Assembly: GCA_030248195.1 (NCBI GenBank)
Contig: JASAND010027672.1
Location: 62,001 to 126,000 of the forward strand
DNA length: 64,000 nucleotides
From: Trissonchulus latispiculum
Taxonomy: Eukaryota; Nematoda; Enoplea; Enoplida; Ironidae
Direction: 5' to 3'
In this document: positions 32,875 to 43,644 of the stretch, one piece after another
Layout: each line of letters opens with the position of its first letter
How positions within the stretch are numbered: position 1 is the first letter of the stretch
Made by a program: the position numbers and the translations under genes
The notes under the pieces: generated by a model
The model's input: the letters and a program-made list of their open reading frames with translations, nothing else
Database searches by the model: none
Told to the model about the DNA's origin: nothing

Positions 32875-33082
32875 ATGAGCGGCTGGCTCAGGAAAAATCC
32901 AGTCTATCAGACTACGCTAGATGAAGCCCGGATAGAAGTGGCGGAGCTGAGTTGACAATTGTTGGATACCAGATACCTGTTGGAGCCCAGACAACCAATA
33001 TTGGAAGCCAGATGTAGGAGGCGAGACACCTCTTAGGCCAGACACCTGTTGGAGGACAGAAGGAACGCTACCGCTCAAACAG
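32875..33082 (+). pseudogene. Family P exon A, copy 3 (nonsense)
   Basis: Starts MSGWLRKNPVYQTTLDEARI, then GAGCTGAGTTGA stops it after about 27 codons. The 18-base ACCTGTTGGAGGCCAGAC unit that encodes the GGQ segment is expanded and scrambled here. Donor retained. Confidence 0.6.
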
Positions 33083-33577
33083 GTGAATAACGAATGGGTC
33101 AGTTAAACGTTTTGCGTACTGAAGCGATTTCTTTCTGTTTCTTTCTGAAGCGTTTTCTGAAGAACACGTAATAGGTGGTTACCACTAGAGTTAGGTTTAG
33201 GTAAGCTAGGTATTTATGTATTTCTGTTCAGCATCAGTGACGGGCACCAGAAATTTTTTCATGTCGAGATATTTGCCTATTTTTACGATAGCGTATATCT
33301 GGTTATTATACCTATTCAAAACTTCATTTGAAAATGTTTCGAATTATCACAAATTTTTCTGTAACAATTTTTAAGCTACTGTCACAGAAGAAGAAGCACT
33401 TGATCCACCACGCAGTCAGCTATTCTGAAAGTTAAACCATTCTGTAAACGGTAAAATAACGGGCTAGAAACGACTTGATGCCTGTTCGTGTTCGTTGACT
33501 TTGTTTTTCTTTTATTAAACTCTAATCCAACCAAAGCTCATTGTGATTTTGTTCTAATTTTATGCTTAGTGTTTTAG

Positions 33578-34610
33578 GAAGAGAACTGGGTGATTGATTG
33601 GCTGTCGCTTGTGGAGATGGAGCACGTTGATGAAGAGGCAGAGGAGGATGGCGAAAAGGCGGAGGAGGTTGGTGAGGATAAAGGCGAGGAGGCGCAAAGA
33701 AATGGTCGGCGGCGACACTTTTATGGTCTCCGTCCGAAAACTGAGTTGCAAAGGGGTCGTCGTTACAATGTAAGTACTAGGGATGGTGTGGGGGAAAGGA
33801 ACCGAAAGAAGGGTTTTTGTTTATTCATTTTTATCTGATTGGGTGGAAAAATAAATATGTTCCTGTTCTTTTAACGGTGTTTGCAGTAGAATCTGATGTT
33901 AAGGTTGTGGAAAGTTCCTGGGTGTTTATCGCCAGTGCAGTAAGCTATCAGCACAGCTTTCTACAAACATTTTTTTACCAGAGCGTTTCGCTGTTGAGAC
34001 TGACGTGCGTCTGCTAAACGTTGATTCTGCAACTATTTGCCGATAGCGAATAAACTGAAGTTTAAGGTTTCTGAGATCATGCAGATGCACTTTACGCAGT
34101 AGCGACAGCGAGCATTACCCTAAGAGATGAGCTGTTTTATTAGTCTGGACGTCGCCTTATACGCCTGAGCTCACACGGAGGCTTGCAAATTCCTTTTCAT
34201 TCTGTCTAATGCGGAAATTCAGTGCGTTTACTGCCTGTCTAATGTTCCTGTTTGTATAGATAGATACCATAGAGATGTGCGTGCCGGGGCTTGGAACTTG
34301 GTGGTTCAAATACAAAATTTTAAATTCGGAAAATTTCAGACTTATTTTAAGCAATTATTTTAAGCGTACAAACGCTGCCTAAATTTAAATTTGTGAGACA
34401 ACTATTACGAATTGCAAAAACTCTTTATTTTGAACTTTCGAAATTACACCGTTTTTCGTCAGAAATTTCAAACATTCAGCAAAATTTCGCATAGCTTGCC
34501 CACTGGTGGGTCCAGATCAGGTCATAAGCATTCGTTTGTTACATGATATGTCTTTGTTTCAGAGCATGCACGACATCCGGCGATATTATCGAAAAGACTA
34601 TCAAGAGTGA
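33578..34610 (+). CDS. Family Y gene, best-preserved copy (last two coding exons)
   Basis: Exon 1 (33578-33769, 64 codons) lies between TGTTTTAG and AAT|GTAAGTA. It encodes EENWVIDWLSLVEMEHV, an acidic tract of Glu/Asp/Gly/Ala, then RRRHFYGLRPKTELQRGRR. Exon 2 (34563-34610) follows TGTTTCAG, joins in phase 0 and encodes SMHDIRRYYRKDYQE then TGA. Phase agreement and conservation of both junctions in sister copies support a once-real spliced gene. Upstream exons were not established; a short conserved segment at about 33385-33425 (AAGAAGAAGCACTTGATCC) may be one. The protein is not recognised: an acidic linker between a Trp-rich start and an Arg/Tyr-rich end. Other copies: 41650, 47903, 60807. 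Confidence 0.55.
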
Positions 34611-35148
34611 AATTGAAATTTGGAAGACAGTTGATTTATTGTATATAGTGTGTTTTGTTTTATTGTTTACTGCTTTGTTTTGATATTGTTGTTAAAATGG
34701 TAGTAAATGGTTTATTGCAGTTGTTGTTATTTTGAACTTTACGCAAAAATTAATTTTCCACGCAAAAACCAGCGCATAAAAACACATTTGATGTTTGCTT
34801 TGTGTAAAAGTCTAAACCTAGGGCCGTTTACATAAACTTTTTATGTAGAACTGGAATTCTCTCAGACTCTCAGAATTCTCGTTAACCGCTGATTTGCGCT
34901 TCATTGCTTCATATATTCTCACTCGAAGGTTTCTAATTTTTTTCAATTGATTGACCTTGACTGTTCGAGTTAACCAAAATACTTAAGAGTTCTTGTGATA
35001 AAAGGTAATCTGGAAAATAAATACGTAGTTAAAAGCACCTTCATCCCTAATGTTTACCATTTCTCTAGCTTCTCGACTAAGCCTCAAATAACTGTGTAGT
35101 TTTGGTTGTTTCGTGTTATACTGTTTGTACCTATTGTATTGTAATTAT

Positions 35149-36167
35149 GGCTGTGCCTCTCGTGGGGACCCAGCAAAATTTAATCCCTAATGAGTTTTTT
35201 CCAGTATTGAGTGGCACCCTGCTGAGTGAAGTTGGACTCACTTAACAAAAGAGACGGTCAACGCAAGATCACATTGAACTCTGTCTATTATCACATTGAA
35301 CTCTGTCTATTTAGGTCCCCACACCAGCACAAATGATACCGTAATCTAGAAACTGTAAATGCAGAAGCCGTAAATTCTAAAACAATGCACTTAATTTCGC
35401 CTTTACACAAAGTTAAGGCGACTTTGGGGCTAATTACGTCAATGAGCAGACTTTCAGAAAAGTATAAATGTGGGCAATTTGTGAAAGTTGTCAGTCGTGA
35501 TGGAATGTCTGAACAGCCTTCGTCAGTTTGATGTCCATATCAAAGCCGTGGGGTTAAAGCAATTTTTGCTTGACTTTGGGCTTATTCCTATGGAATTTGA
35601 CTGCCCCGTTTGTGGATCTGATTGAACTATTGTCAGTAAGGGTAAGTCGCGGGAACCTAATTGGCGTTGCCAGAGTAAGCAGTGTTTAAAACCTGTAACT
35701 ATTCGCGGTCGAAGCGTTTTTGCATCCTGTAAAATTTTGAATTTTGAAGTGTCTGAAATGCTTACTGGAATGGATCTTGCTTTATCTAATGTTTTATGTA
35801 GAGAAATTGGGTTGAGTCGAGGATATACAATTGAATTTTCTTGAATAAAGTTTTTTAAACTAGTTAAACAAGTGGTGTTTGTTATAAAATTACCCGCTTG
35901 TCTAATTGGTTAAAAAACTTTAACTGACAACAGAAGGAAACGATCAAGAATTATTCATCACTGCATGGGTAAGTAGAACTTTGTCTAAAGATTACGGTAT
36001 CATTGTGCTGGTGTGGGGACCTAAATAGACAGAGTTCAATGTGACCTTGCGTTGACCTTCTCTTTTGTTAAGTGAGTCCAACTTCACTCAGCAGGGTGCC
36101 ACTCAATACTGGAAAAAACTCATTAGGGATTAAATTTTGCTGGGTCCTCACGAGAGGCACAGAAGCC
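35149..36167. mobile_element. Merlin-like (IS1595/ISXO2-related) DNA transposon, internally deleted
   Basis: The TIRs exceed 150 bp: GGCTGTGCCTCTCGTGGGGA at the left is matched, inverted, at the right (TCCTCACGAGAGGCACAGAAGCC), and the match continues through CTCATTAGGGATTAAATTTT. The 8-bp target duplication GTAATTAT is exact (35141-35148 and 36168-36175). The sister unit has a single GTAATTAT at 49283-49290 and no insertion. It encodes a zinc-ribbon fragment (next entry). The 1-kb length is too short for a full DDE transposase. Confidence 0.85.
35500..35844 (+). pseudogene. Zinc-ribbon N-terminus of a Merlin/IS1595-type transposase
   Basis: From ATG 35500: QFLLDFGLIPMEFDCPVCGS, then an in-frame TGA (35623-35625), then NWRCQSKQCLKPVTIRGRSV and FASCKI. 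The CPxC ... WRCxxxxC spacing followed by a basic Ser/Phe-rich stretch is typical of this transposase family's DNA-binding start. The frame closes at 35842-35844, before any DDE catalytic domain. Non-functional. Confidence 0.75.
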
Positions 36168-36174
36168 GTAATTA

Positions 36175-37260
36175 TTATTCATAAACCATTAGAAAAAACT
36201 TTAGTTTGCTATTACTGATTGTTCGAAAATGTTGTTAATACATACATGAAATAAGCTTTTAATACAACCAAGTTTGTTCTGTTATCGGCATAAAACTGAT
36301 TCAACAGAGTTGACTACTAAAATTCAGATTCTACACATGCATATAGGAATACGTGTGACTAAATCATATTAACTGACTTGGCACGTATCCTTCTCCTACT
36401 TTAATTTAGCATACATAATATATATCGGGCAAAGCTGCCAACAATATAAGGAGGTGTCAAGGCAGGTTATCTTTTACCGTTAACCGAAAAGCTTACACCA
36501 TTCTAATTTCTTAGGACAATCAAATTACCGTTTGCAATTTTAGGCGATATGAAACAAGTGTATATGCTCTCTTAACTGCTTCTATTCACAAGTTACTTAT
36601 CAACGCTAAAGGAGTTTCAGATAACGTGAAAGTTAGCTTTAAGAATTTACCCCCAACAAACTTTCCAGAGCAACTGTATATTTCGCACATTTCGGACACA
36701 ATTTATGGCATGTTGTTATTGCTTAAGTAGTAACCCCACTCCAACGTAAACGTTCTTGTTTAGTTGACTTTAATACTGACGTTATAAACGTCATCATTTG
36801 TCTAGATCACATCTCGTTACAAGTTTGAAGACGACGTCTTCATTGATATATTACCGTGAATTTTACAACACGATTACCCATCGTCCAGTGAAAGAATATT
36901 CTATTTTCCGTAAGCACTTTTCAACAACAGAAAAGTACGTTTAAAAACTAAGTAAATCAATATTTCTAAAACCTGTAAACCTGTAATCTAAAATATGTGT
37001 AAACCTAAATTTTGTTTAAGCGTAAACTCGAATGGCATAAACAGATTTTTGCGTAATGCAAAATTACATAACCTTAAATTGGTGCAGTTAAGTATTTACT
37101 GAAATTTTTCAGAAATTACCTGTTTGTGTTAGTTTGCACTGTTTGAGAAATTTCAATTTTTTGGCAGCATGTTGGAGGTGCATAAACAAACATAAGTAGG
37201 GTCTTGCCCAGACATGTGCAGGAGGAGAAATTTTGAGAGGTTTTTCCGGTTTTTTGCCCA
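36175..37260. repeat. Shared 3' flank between gene Y and the next gene X
   Basis: Collinear with 49283-51200 (apart from the insertion there), 44560-45140 and, for its last part, 55340-55870. It contains no supported ORF, and forms the spacer of the compound repeat unit. Confidence 0.7.
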
Positions 37261-37267
37261 AAGCCAG

Positions 37268-37275
37268 TATATATA
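37268..37275 (+). promoter_or_regulatory. TATA-like box before gene X exon 1
   Basis: GCCAGTATATATACGGAACG lies about 16-23 bases before the exon-1 ATG. It is conserved at 52442-52449 and 55888-55895, and changed to ACATATACGG at 38055. A core promoter is inferred. Confidence 0.4.
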
Positions 37276-37290
37276 CGGAACGAGGGCAAA

Positions 37291-37561
37291 ATGAACACTG
37301 GAAAGAAAGTGTAGAACAAGCAATCTAAGTTTTTAAATGTACCTCTAAATTTACCGGATCTTTTACATATTACAGGTGGACCTAACAATAAGCGGTGCAA
37401 ATACAGTGTGGAATCTATTCGAGAGACTGTGTTTCATCTCTGCCGCTGAGATCCGGGTTATGAGAATCCTCAGGTTGCTGCAGTTTCCAGTCAGATTAAC
37501 TACCAGACCGTGGTTGCAGCTTGGCGATAAGTGAAGAGGAGGCATAGTAGAATTGTTAGAG
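37291..37561 (+). pseudogene. Family X exon 1, copy a (multiple stops)
   Basis: ATG 37291 encodes MNTGKKV, then TAG. The remainder matches copy c (NLPDLLHITGGPN, KYSVESIRETVFHLC) but has TGA after HLC and TAA after AAWR. The donor AGAG|GTATAAAC is kept. A second exon-1 copy lies 790 bp downstream. Confidence 0.7.
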
Positions 37562-38077
37562 GTATAAACACTAGTTCTACGGTGTACATGAAGTATTTCC
37601 GTCCGTTAAGCTAAAAATTCAGAAAATGTTTGAAAATTTAGCTTCAGAAAAACCAATTTTCAACACATGGACGACCCCAAAAAAAGTGGGTTTAATAGGC
37701 TTGCCGAAAAGTGGGGGAGTTGGCGGGAGGGAGGGCTCCGAAAAGTGGGGTGGCCCATCCACTTGAAGAAAATGCCAGTCGAGGTCAAATTTTTGAAACG
37801 TTTTTAAATTTTTAAGCTATTAATATGTATATACTTAGTAAGCTTAGCTTTAGCTAAAAGCTTTTTTTGCGTTTTTACCTTTAGATACTATTATATTTTT
37901 CGCTAATTCGGTATATTTTTACGAGACTTATCTGTTCCCCACGTTTCGAAGGCTCCCCCTTTTAAAACTCCTAAAATGCCAGATTGCATTTATGTGTCTT
38001 GGCCGTGTTATGGCCGGCCCCCAAGCACCCCCCCGCCCTGTAGGAAAATGCCAGTACATATACGGCACGAGGGCAAA

Positions 38078-39696
38078 ATGAACACTGGAAAGAAAGTGTA
38101 GAAGAAGCAATCTAAGTTTTTAATTGTACCTCTAAATTTACCGGATCTTTTGCATATTACAGGTGCCTAACAATAAGCGGCGCAAATACAGTGTAGAATC
38201 TATTCGGGAGACGTGTTTCATCTCCACCGCAGAGATCCGGTTTATGAGAATCCTCAGGCTGCTGCAGTTTCCAATCAGATTCACTACCAGACCGTGGTTG
38301 CAGCTCGGCAAAAAGTGAAGAGGAGGTTAGAGGTATAAACACTAGTTCTACGGTGTACATGAAGTATTTCCGTCCGTTAAGTCTGTTAAGCTAAAAATTC
38401 AGAAATGTTTTGAAAATTTAGCTTCAGAAAAACCAATTTTGAACACTTGGACGACTCCCAAAAACGTGGGTTTAGGCTTGCCAAAAAGTGGGGGGAGTGG
38501 GGGAGGGCTCCGAAAAGTGGAGGGGGATCTGAAAAGTGGGGAGGGGCCCATCCACTTAAAGAAAATGCCAGTCGAGGTCAAATCTTCGAAACGTTTTTTA
38601 AAATTTTAAGCTATTAATATGTATATACTTAGTAAGCTTAGCTTTAGCTAAAAGCTTTTTTATAGCTTATATATATGTATTGATATTTATGCGTTATAAA
38701 TATACAGCTGTGTTGTGTTTCTGATTTTCTTTTAGCTCGGCGTCAGAAGCCAGTTTCTGATAATGCCACTGATCATGCTTCTACGTCTGAGCAGCCACAG
38801 TCTTCGGCCACTGCTGAATCTTTGAGTGTACAGCATTCGGATCCTGTCGTGTCAGGTTGCTCAGGTACTTTGATGAATGTTTTCGATTTAGGCAAAACAG
38901 GGACAAACTTGTAAATTTTCCGAACTGTTGTTGGTCTGTCGTCATTTTATTAAAACCAACAACCGCCAGGGTATTTTTCACAAGGTGGGTACCCGAAATT
39001 GACCCCCTCCCCCGAAAATGCCTCCCCCCGAAATCGCCCCGAAATCGGGATTGTGCTTAGCCCAGGTACGGGATTTTTTGAGGAACCAAATTTTTGCCAA
39101 TTAGGGAAAGTTTTAAATAGTTTTCGGCTTCCCAAAAATACCATGTTTTGCTCATTTTTGCAAAAAAGATCTTTTCACCACCCCGAAAATTTCTACCTCC
39201 CCCGGCCCGGGCCCCCCGAAGCCATATTTCTCTAGTCTGTGCAACCTGGAATATTCATTCGAAAATGTATGTATGTATGTTGTAAAGCTCAGCAACAAAA
39301 AATAGCTTTCTAATATTTTCTAAAGCATTTTTCGAAAACATGTTCGCACACACCGCCCCCTCCAGACCTGGAGGAGGGACCGCGCAGACTTACCCCTCCA
39401 GAAATGTTTGCCAATAAAAGCCGGGAAAATAGAGGTCGGATGGGAGAAATATCACGGGGAACCAGGGAAAATACTATGGAAGGAAATACGACACCAAACA
39501 TGATTTTTGATTTTGAAATTTTATCGTTGCTGGTTTCGATGATCTTGGAAATCCGTGGACATGAGTTGATTATGTTGCATTTCTTTCAAGTTAATTTTAA
39601 TTGTTGGAATTTTACTGCATTTGTTTAGGTTCATCGCCATTGGCAACGACGGCGCCGCTTGATCAACCCGTGCTCACACAATCTGTGTCAAAATGA
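38078..39696 (+). pseudogene. Family X gene, copy b: three exons with matching splice phases
   Basis: Exon 1 (38078-38332) starts MNTGKKV, hits TAG at once, and has small deletions relative to 52465. Exon 2 (38736-38864) follows TTTTAG and encodes [20 protein letters not shown] with a Ser/Thr-rich end. Exon 3 (39629-39696) follows GTTTAG and encodes SSPLATTAPLDQPVLTQSVSK then TGA. Junctions are phase 1 and phase 1, so exon 1 ...IVRG|CT reads on as ARRQKPV. The intact reading would be about 155 residues: a basic, helical N-terminal region followed by a low-complexity tail. It resembles nothing I can name; a DNA-binding role is only a guess. Exons 2-3 are duplicated at 57904-58853 and 62446-63388. 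Confidence 0.6.
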
Positions 39697-39921
39697 TGCA
39701 ACTGGAACCTCTACTTGGAGATGGAGAGTGTCTCCGTCGCTCATCTCAGTCGCTATATGCTGATTTTAATATTTTTATCATTAAATGTGTGAGCGTTTTG
39801 GACATTTGCCTAGACGCCTAATGATATGTATTTTTATTACTGTTGCTGTATTGTTGTCTGTACAACTTCTGTGCTTTGTTTTTTAACTTTGTTAAAAACT
39901 TTGTTCTTTAACTTTGTTTTA

Positions 39922-39927
39922 AATAAA
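39922..39927 (+). terminator. Candidate polyadenylation signal of gene X
   Basis: AATAAA 226 bases after the exon-3 stop, in a T-rich 3' region. Conserved in the 59-kb copy. Confidence 0.45.
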
Positions 39928-40252
39928 TTTTTAAAATTACTGAGCATCAGGTAACATCTTCCCAAAATATGACCGTTTTTGGATCATCCAATAACCCCCA
40001 ATCCAACCAGCTCGTATTGAGGGGGGGATTGTGGAAAAGATCCAACTTGCTCAGGCTATCTGATGAGACCTGTGCTACACGCTATTAAAAGCACAATGCA
40101 AGCTAAGGCTAACTGACCAATTGTCACCTACACCCGGTCAGCTTACTAACCCATTGTGGGGTACTTAAGGTCAGCTTTCTGCGCAAAGAATTTTGACTTC
40201 AGTTAAAACGAGATTGGCTTGAGATTTAGTAAATTCTTGTGTTCTTCTTAGG

Positions 40253-40501
40253 TTGGATCATACGTGGACTGTCTATACTGTGGAATTCAGTGCTCAGAAC
40301 CTGGGAAACTTGTCCAGCTCTGACTCCACAGGTCGGGTTACTGAGGATCCCGGATTTGATTTGAAGGATCGTTTGGGTAGTGTCAAGGACGCGCTGCTGC
40401 TGGTGGTGTTCTTTTTTGTTGGGCTACATGGAACGATAATTTCTATGTTGCTTTTTGGAGCTATGAACAGCGTAGCTCACTTTCCAGAGACGTCGACGTA
40501 G
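40253..40501 (+). CDS. Uncharacterised 82-codon frame with hydrophobic C-terminal half
   Basis: Open from TTG/GAT after a TTCTTAG acceptor-like site. The first half is polar (VYTVEFSAQNLGNLSSSDST). The second has a strongly hydrophobic segment, ALLLVVFFFVGLHGTIISML, compatible with a membrane helix. The frame is identical at 59410-59658, but so is the surrounding non-coding DNA, so conservation is not evidence of function. It lies between genes X and Y. Confidence 0.25.
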   Translation: MDHTWTVYTVEFSAQNLGNLSSSDSTGRVTEDPGFDLKDRLGSVKDALLLVVFFFVGLHGTIISMLLFGAMNSVAHFPETST

Positions 40502-41649
40502 GTCCCTACTTAGAGCTAAGAATTCAGGCGTACGTGTGTACGAAAAATATTCATTAATCGCCGGCGTCCACGTGCCTAGCCTACGTACACCAGCGAAAAG
40601 CAAGCAAAAGGCGTGAGCGTAAACAATTGTCATAGACGCATAGTTTTAGCGAGGACACGTATTAAGGAATTGCAACAGAAAGGCGTCAGCTGAATGCCAA
40701 CTAAGCTTTATGGTAAACAGATATGCGTGCATAAGGACGCCCTTTATTTCTGCCTTATTTTATGCGCTCTCCTTCTAATCAGCTTTTTGTTAAATCTGTT
40801 AGATGAGTTATCTATTAAAGCTGTTATAAACTTCAATTGCCTAAAAGTTGTTGACTGTCAGATGTTTATACTTTTTTCAGATTTTTATTAGACTTCGAGT
40901 TTAATTCTAAAGCCGGTTTCTACTTTCTAAGTTTTAAAAGTACAATGTGCTTAAATTGTCTACATATAATATCAGAGTATCACTGCCCAACAAGTAAGGA
41001 CTTCAATAAATACATTTTTCGAGGAACATTTTTAGATGGTTTAAGCAGGGGTCTGGAGCGCAAGTCCCCTGCTAGAAGCTAGAGCTTTTTAAAATGTGGC
41101 AGTTTTGTCCCGTTATTATAAGAAAGCACAACAAGTTACATATTCAGATTATATAAAATTAAAATGATACCTTAAAACTTACACACACCCCTTTTTGAAG
41201 TTGCTTAATGACCGTCTCAATTGTTACACTATTATTATTGCTGTGGGGTTTCTGAGATCTGATGAAGAACAGGTAATGGGTGGTTGGTACTAGACTTAGG
41301 TTTAGGTAAACTAGCTATTTCTGTATTTCTGTTCAGCATCAGTGATGGGCACCGGATATTTTTCATTTCGAGATATCCTCCTATTTTTGCGATGACGTAT
41401 ATCTGGTTGTCGCCTATTGAAAACTTCAGTTGAAAATGTTTCGAATTATCACTTAAAAGTTCAATTTTTCTGTAATACTTTTTAAGCTCCTGTCACACGC
41501 AGAAGAAGAACCAGTTGATCCACCACGCAGACAGCTATTCTGCAAGTAAACTATTGTCTAAATGGTAAAATAACGGACTAGAACTACTTGATGCTTGTTG
41601 TTGAAACTGTAATCCAACCAAAGCTCAAATTTTATGTTTTGTGTTTTAG

Positions 41650-43644
41650 GAGGAGAACTGGGTGAATGATTGGCTGCCGCTTGGGGAGATGAAGATTCGG
41701 AGGAGGTTGGCGGGGAGGTGGAGGAGGGTGGCGAGGAGATTGACGAGGATGAAGGCGAGGAGGCGCCAAGAAATGACAGCCGGCGACATTTTTATGGTCT
41801 CCGTCCGAGAACTGAGATACAACGGGTCGTCGTTACAATGTAAGTACTAGGAATGATGTGGGGGAAACAAGGACCGAAAGAAGTTTTTGTTTTTCATTTT
41901 TATCCGATTGGGTAGAAAAATAAAAATGTTCCTGTTCTTTTGACGGTGTTTAATCTGAAGGTAAGGTTTCTGAACTTTCCTGGGTGTTTTTCACCCGCAC
42001 GCAGTAAGCTATGAGCTCAGCTTTCTACACACATTTTTGCACCAGAGCGTTTCGCTGTTGAGACTGAAGTAAGTCTGCTAAACTTTGAGTCTGCAACTAT
42101 TTGCCATAGAGAAAAAACTGTAGTTTAAGGTTTATGAGATCATGCACTTTAAGCTATAGCGACAGCGAGCATCACCCTACGAGATGAGCTGAGTCTTATT
42201 CGCCTGTTTTATTAGTCTGGGCGTCGTGTGGTACGCCTGAGCTCAAACGGAGGCTTGCAAATTCCTTTTCATTCAGTTTAATACGGAAATTCAGTGCGTT
42301 TACTGCCTGTCTGATGTTCCTGTTTGTATATATTCCATTGAGATGAGGGTAACCGGGGCCATTTGCCAATTTGGGGTTCAAATAAAAAATTTTAAAAAAA
42401 TTTAAATTTTATTTTTTTTGGGGAAATTAAATTTGGGAGAAAAAAAATGTATTTGGGACATTCGAAATTACAACATTTTTCGTCAGAAATGTCAAACATT
42501 CAGCAAAATCTCGCTTAAGGTGGTGATTCCCTTTGGTCACATAAAGTTTGCACCATTATAACTCATTCATTACTTGGAGTTAAGAAGCCATTTTTATATC
42601 AAAATGTAGCTTGACATTTTCTCTTTTTAATGCATGCCACGAAACTAATGTTGCTTTTCTAAAATATTTTTAACACATTTTAGAAGAAGTATAATTTTCC
42701 AGAATTTTTGCAGACTCAAGTAAATTTTTTCGCGAGACATCGGTTATATCATTCGATACCTCCATCAAATAGCTGGGGACGATTTTTTATTTATTGTGAA
42801 ATCGCTCTTCGTTATAGAGAAATAAGCTGAAATGTGTGCGTAACCTGGATTTTACCTACTTTTTCCAAATTTGTCAAGCGATTACTATAGCTAGAAAGCA
42901 GCAATCGGGGCAACTAAAAAATCGTCCCTGGGTATATTTGTGCAGAACACATTTGTTCAGTATCAGCCCTCCAACTTGCATGGTGAATGCTCCACAATCT
43001 TTGGAAAAAAATTGGTCGTGTTTTTGCAAAAACTACATTTTTTATGATAGCAGCCTACAGGATCGCAGTTGGAAGACGATCATGCGTCGGATAATTTGTC
43101 CCTGTGAGACCTTCAGATCGACGCCCTTAGTTTGATTTTACGGCTTGCGTAGTTCAAGAAATGTTGGATTATTTGATTTCTGCAAAAATGACAAGTTTTC
43201 GACGCCAAAACAAGAAAATCGGCTATATCTCACGGTAGAGAAAAGCTAGAAACTTGCTTTAAAAAGCAAAAATGTGAAGCTCAATGAGATCTTTCGAATG
43301 CATATAGTCATAACTGTATAGCTGCTGCCAAACGTTCAAAAATTGGGAAAAACCACTCTGACCGGAAATCTCGAATTTTTGAATCCGGATTGCGCGGAGG
43401 GTGTTAGAACGCTAAAAGAACTTATTTCGGAAAGTTTCATCAAATTTCGTCTTGATTTACGCCACCAAATAACAATATGTGCCCAAAAGGAATCACCACC
43501 TTAAGCTTGGCCGCGGGTGGGACCAGATCAGGAAATGCCTCGGTTGTGCATCACGTCATAAGCATCCGTTTGTTACCTGATATGTGTTGGTTTCAGAGCA
43601 TACACGATATCCGGCGCTATTATCGAAAAGATTATAAAGCTTGA
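41650..43644 (+). pseudogene. Family Y gene, copy b (frameshifted, intron enlarged)
   Basis: Exon 1 (41650-41839) begins EENWVNDWLPLGE. A one-base change then shifts it out of the acidic frame, which resumes as DSEEVGGEVEEGGEEIDEDE and HFYGLRPRTEIQ. A second lost base near the end turns RGRRYN into RVVVTM. Exon 2 (43597-43644) encodes SIHDIRRYYRKDYKA then TGA. The intron is about 1 kb longer than in copy a because of the TTAA-flanked insertion at 42519-43500. A short upstream segment with good splice-like ends (41500-41545, GCAG|AAG...TGCAA|GTAAAC) may be another exon; its phase does not fit. Confidence 0.6.
42519..43500. mobile_element. TTAA-flanked TIR element (piggyBac-like) in the Y intron
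   Basis: GGTGGTGATTCCCTTTGG at the left is matched by CCAAAAGGAATCACCACC at the right, directly bounded by TTAA at 42515-42518 and 43501-43504. The corresponding place in copy a (about 34490) has no insertion. There is no transposase frame. A copy at 61708 is cut off at 62191. Its TIR differs from that of the 18989 element, so it is a separate family. Confidence 0.85.

Noticed and set aside
39310..39501. Minus-strand 63-codon frame repeated three times (39.3, 58.5, 63.0 kb)
   Set aside because: It lies in the X intron and is repeated only because the whole segment is duplicated; no splice or homology support.
40060..40130. Hammerhead ribozyme suggested by CTGATGAG
   Set aside because: The downstream GAAA core and matching stems are absent.
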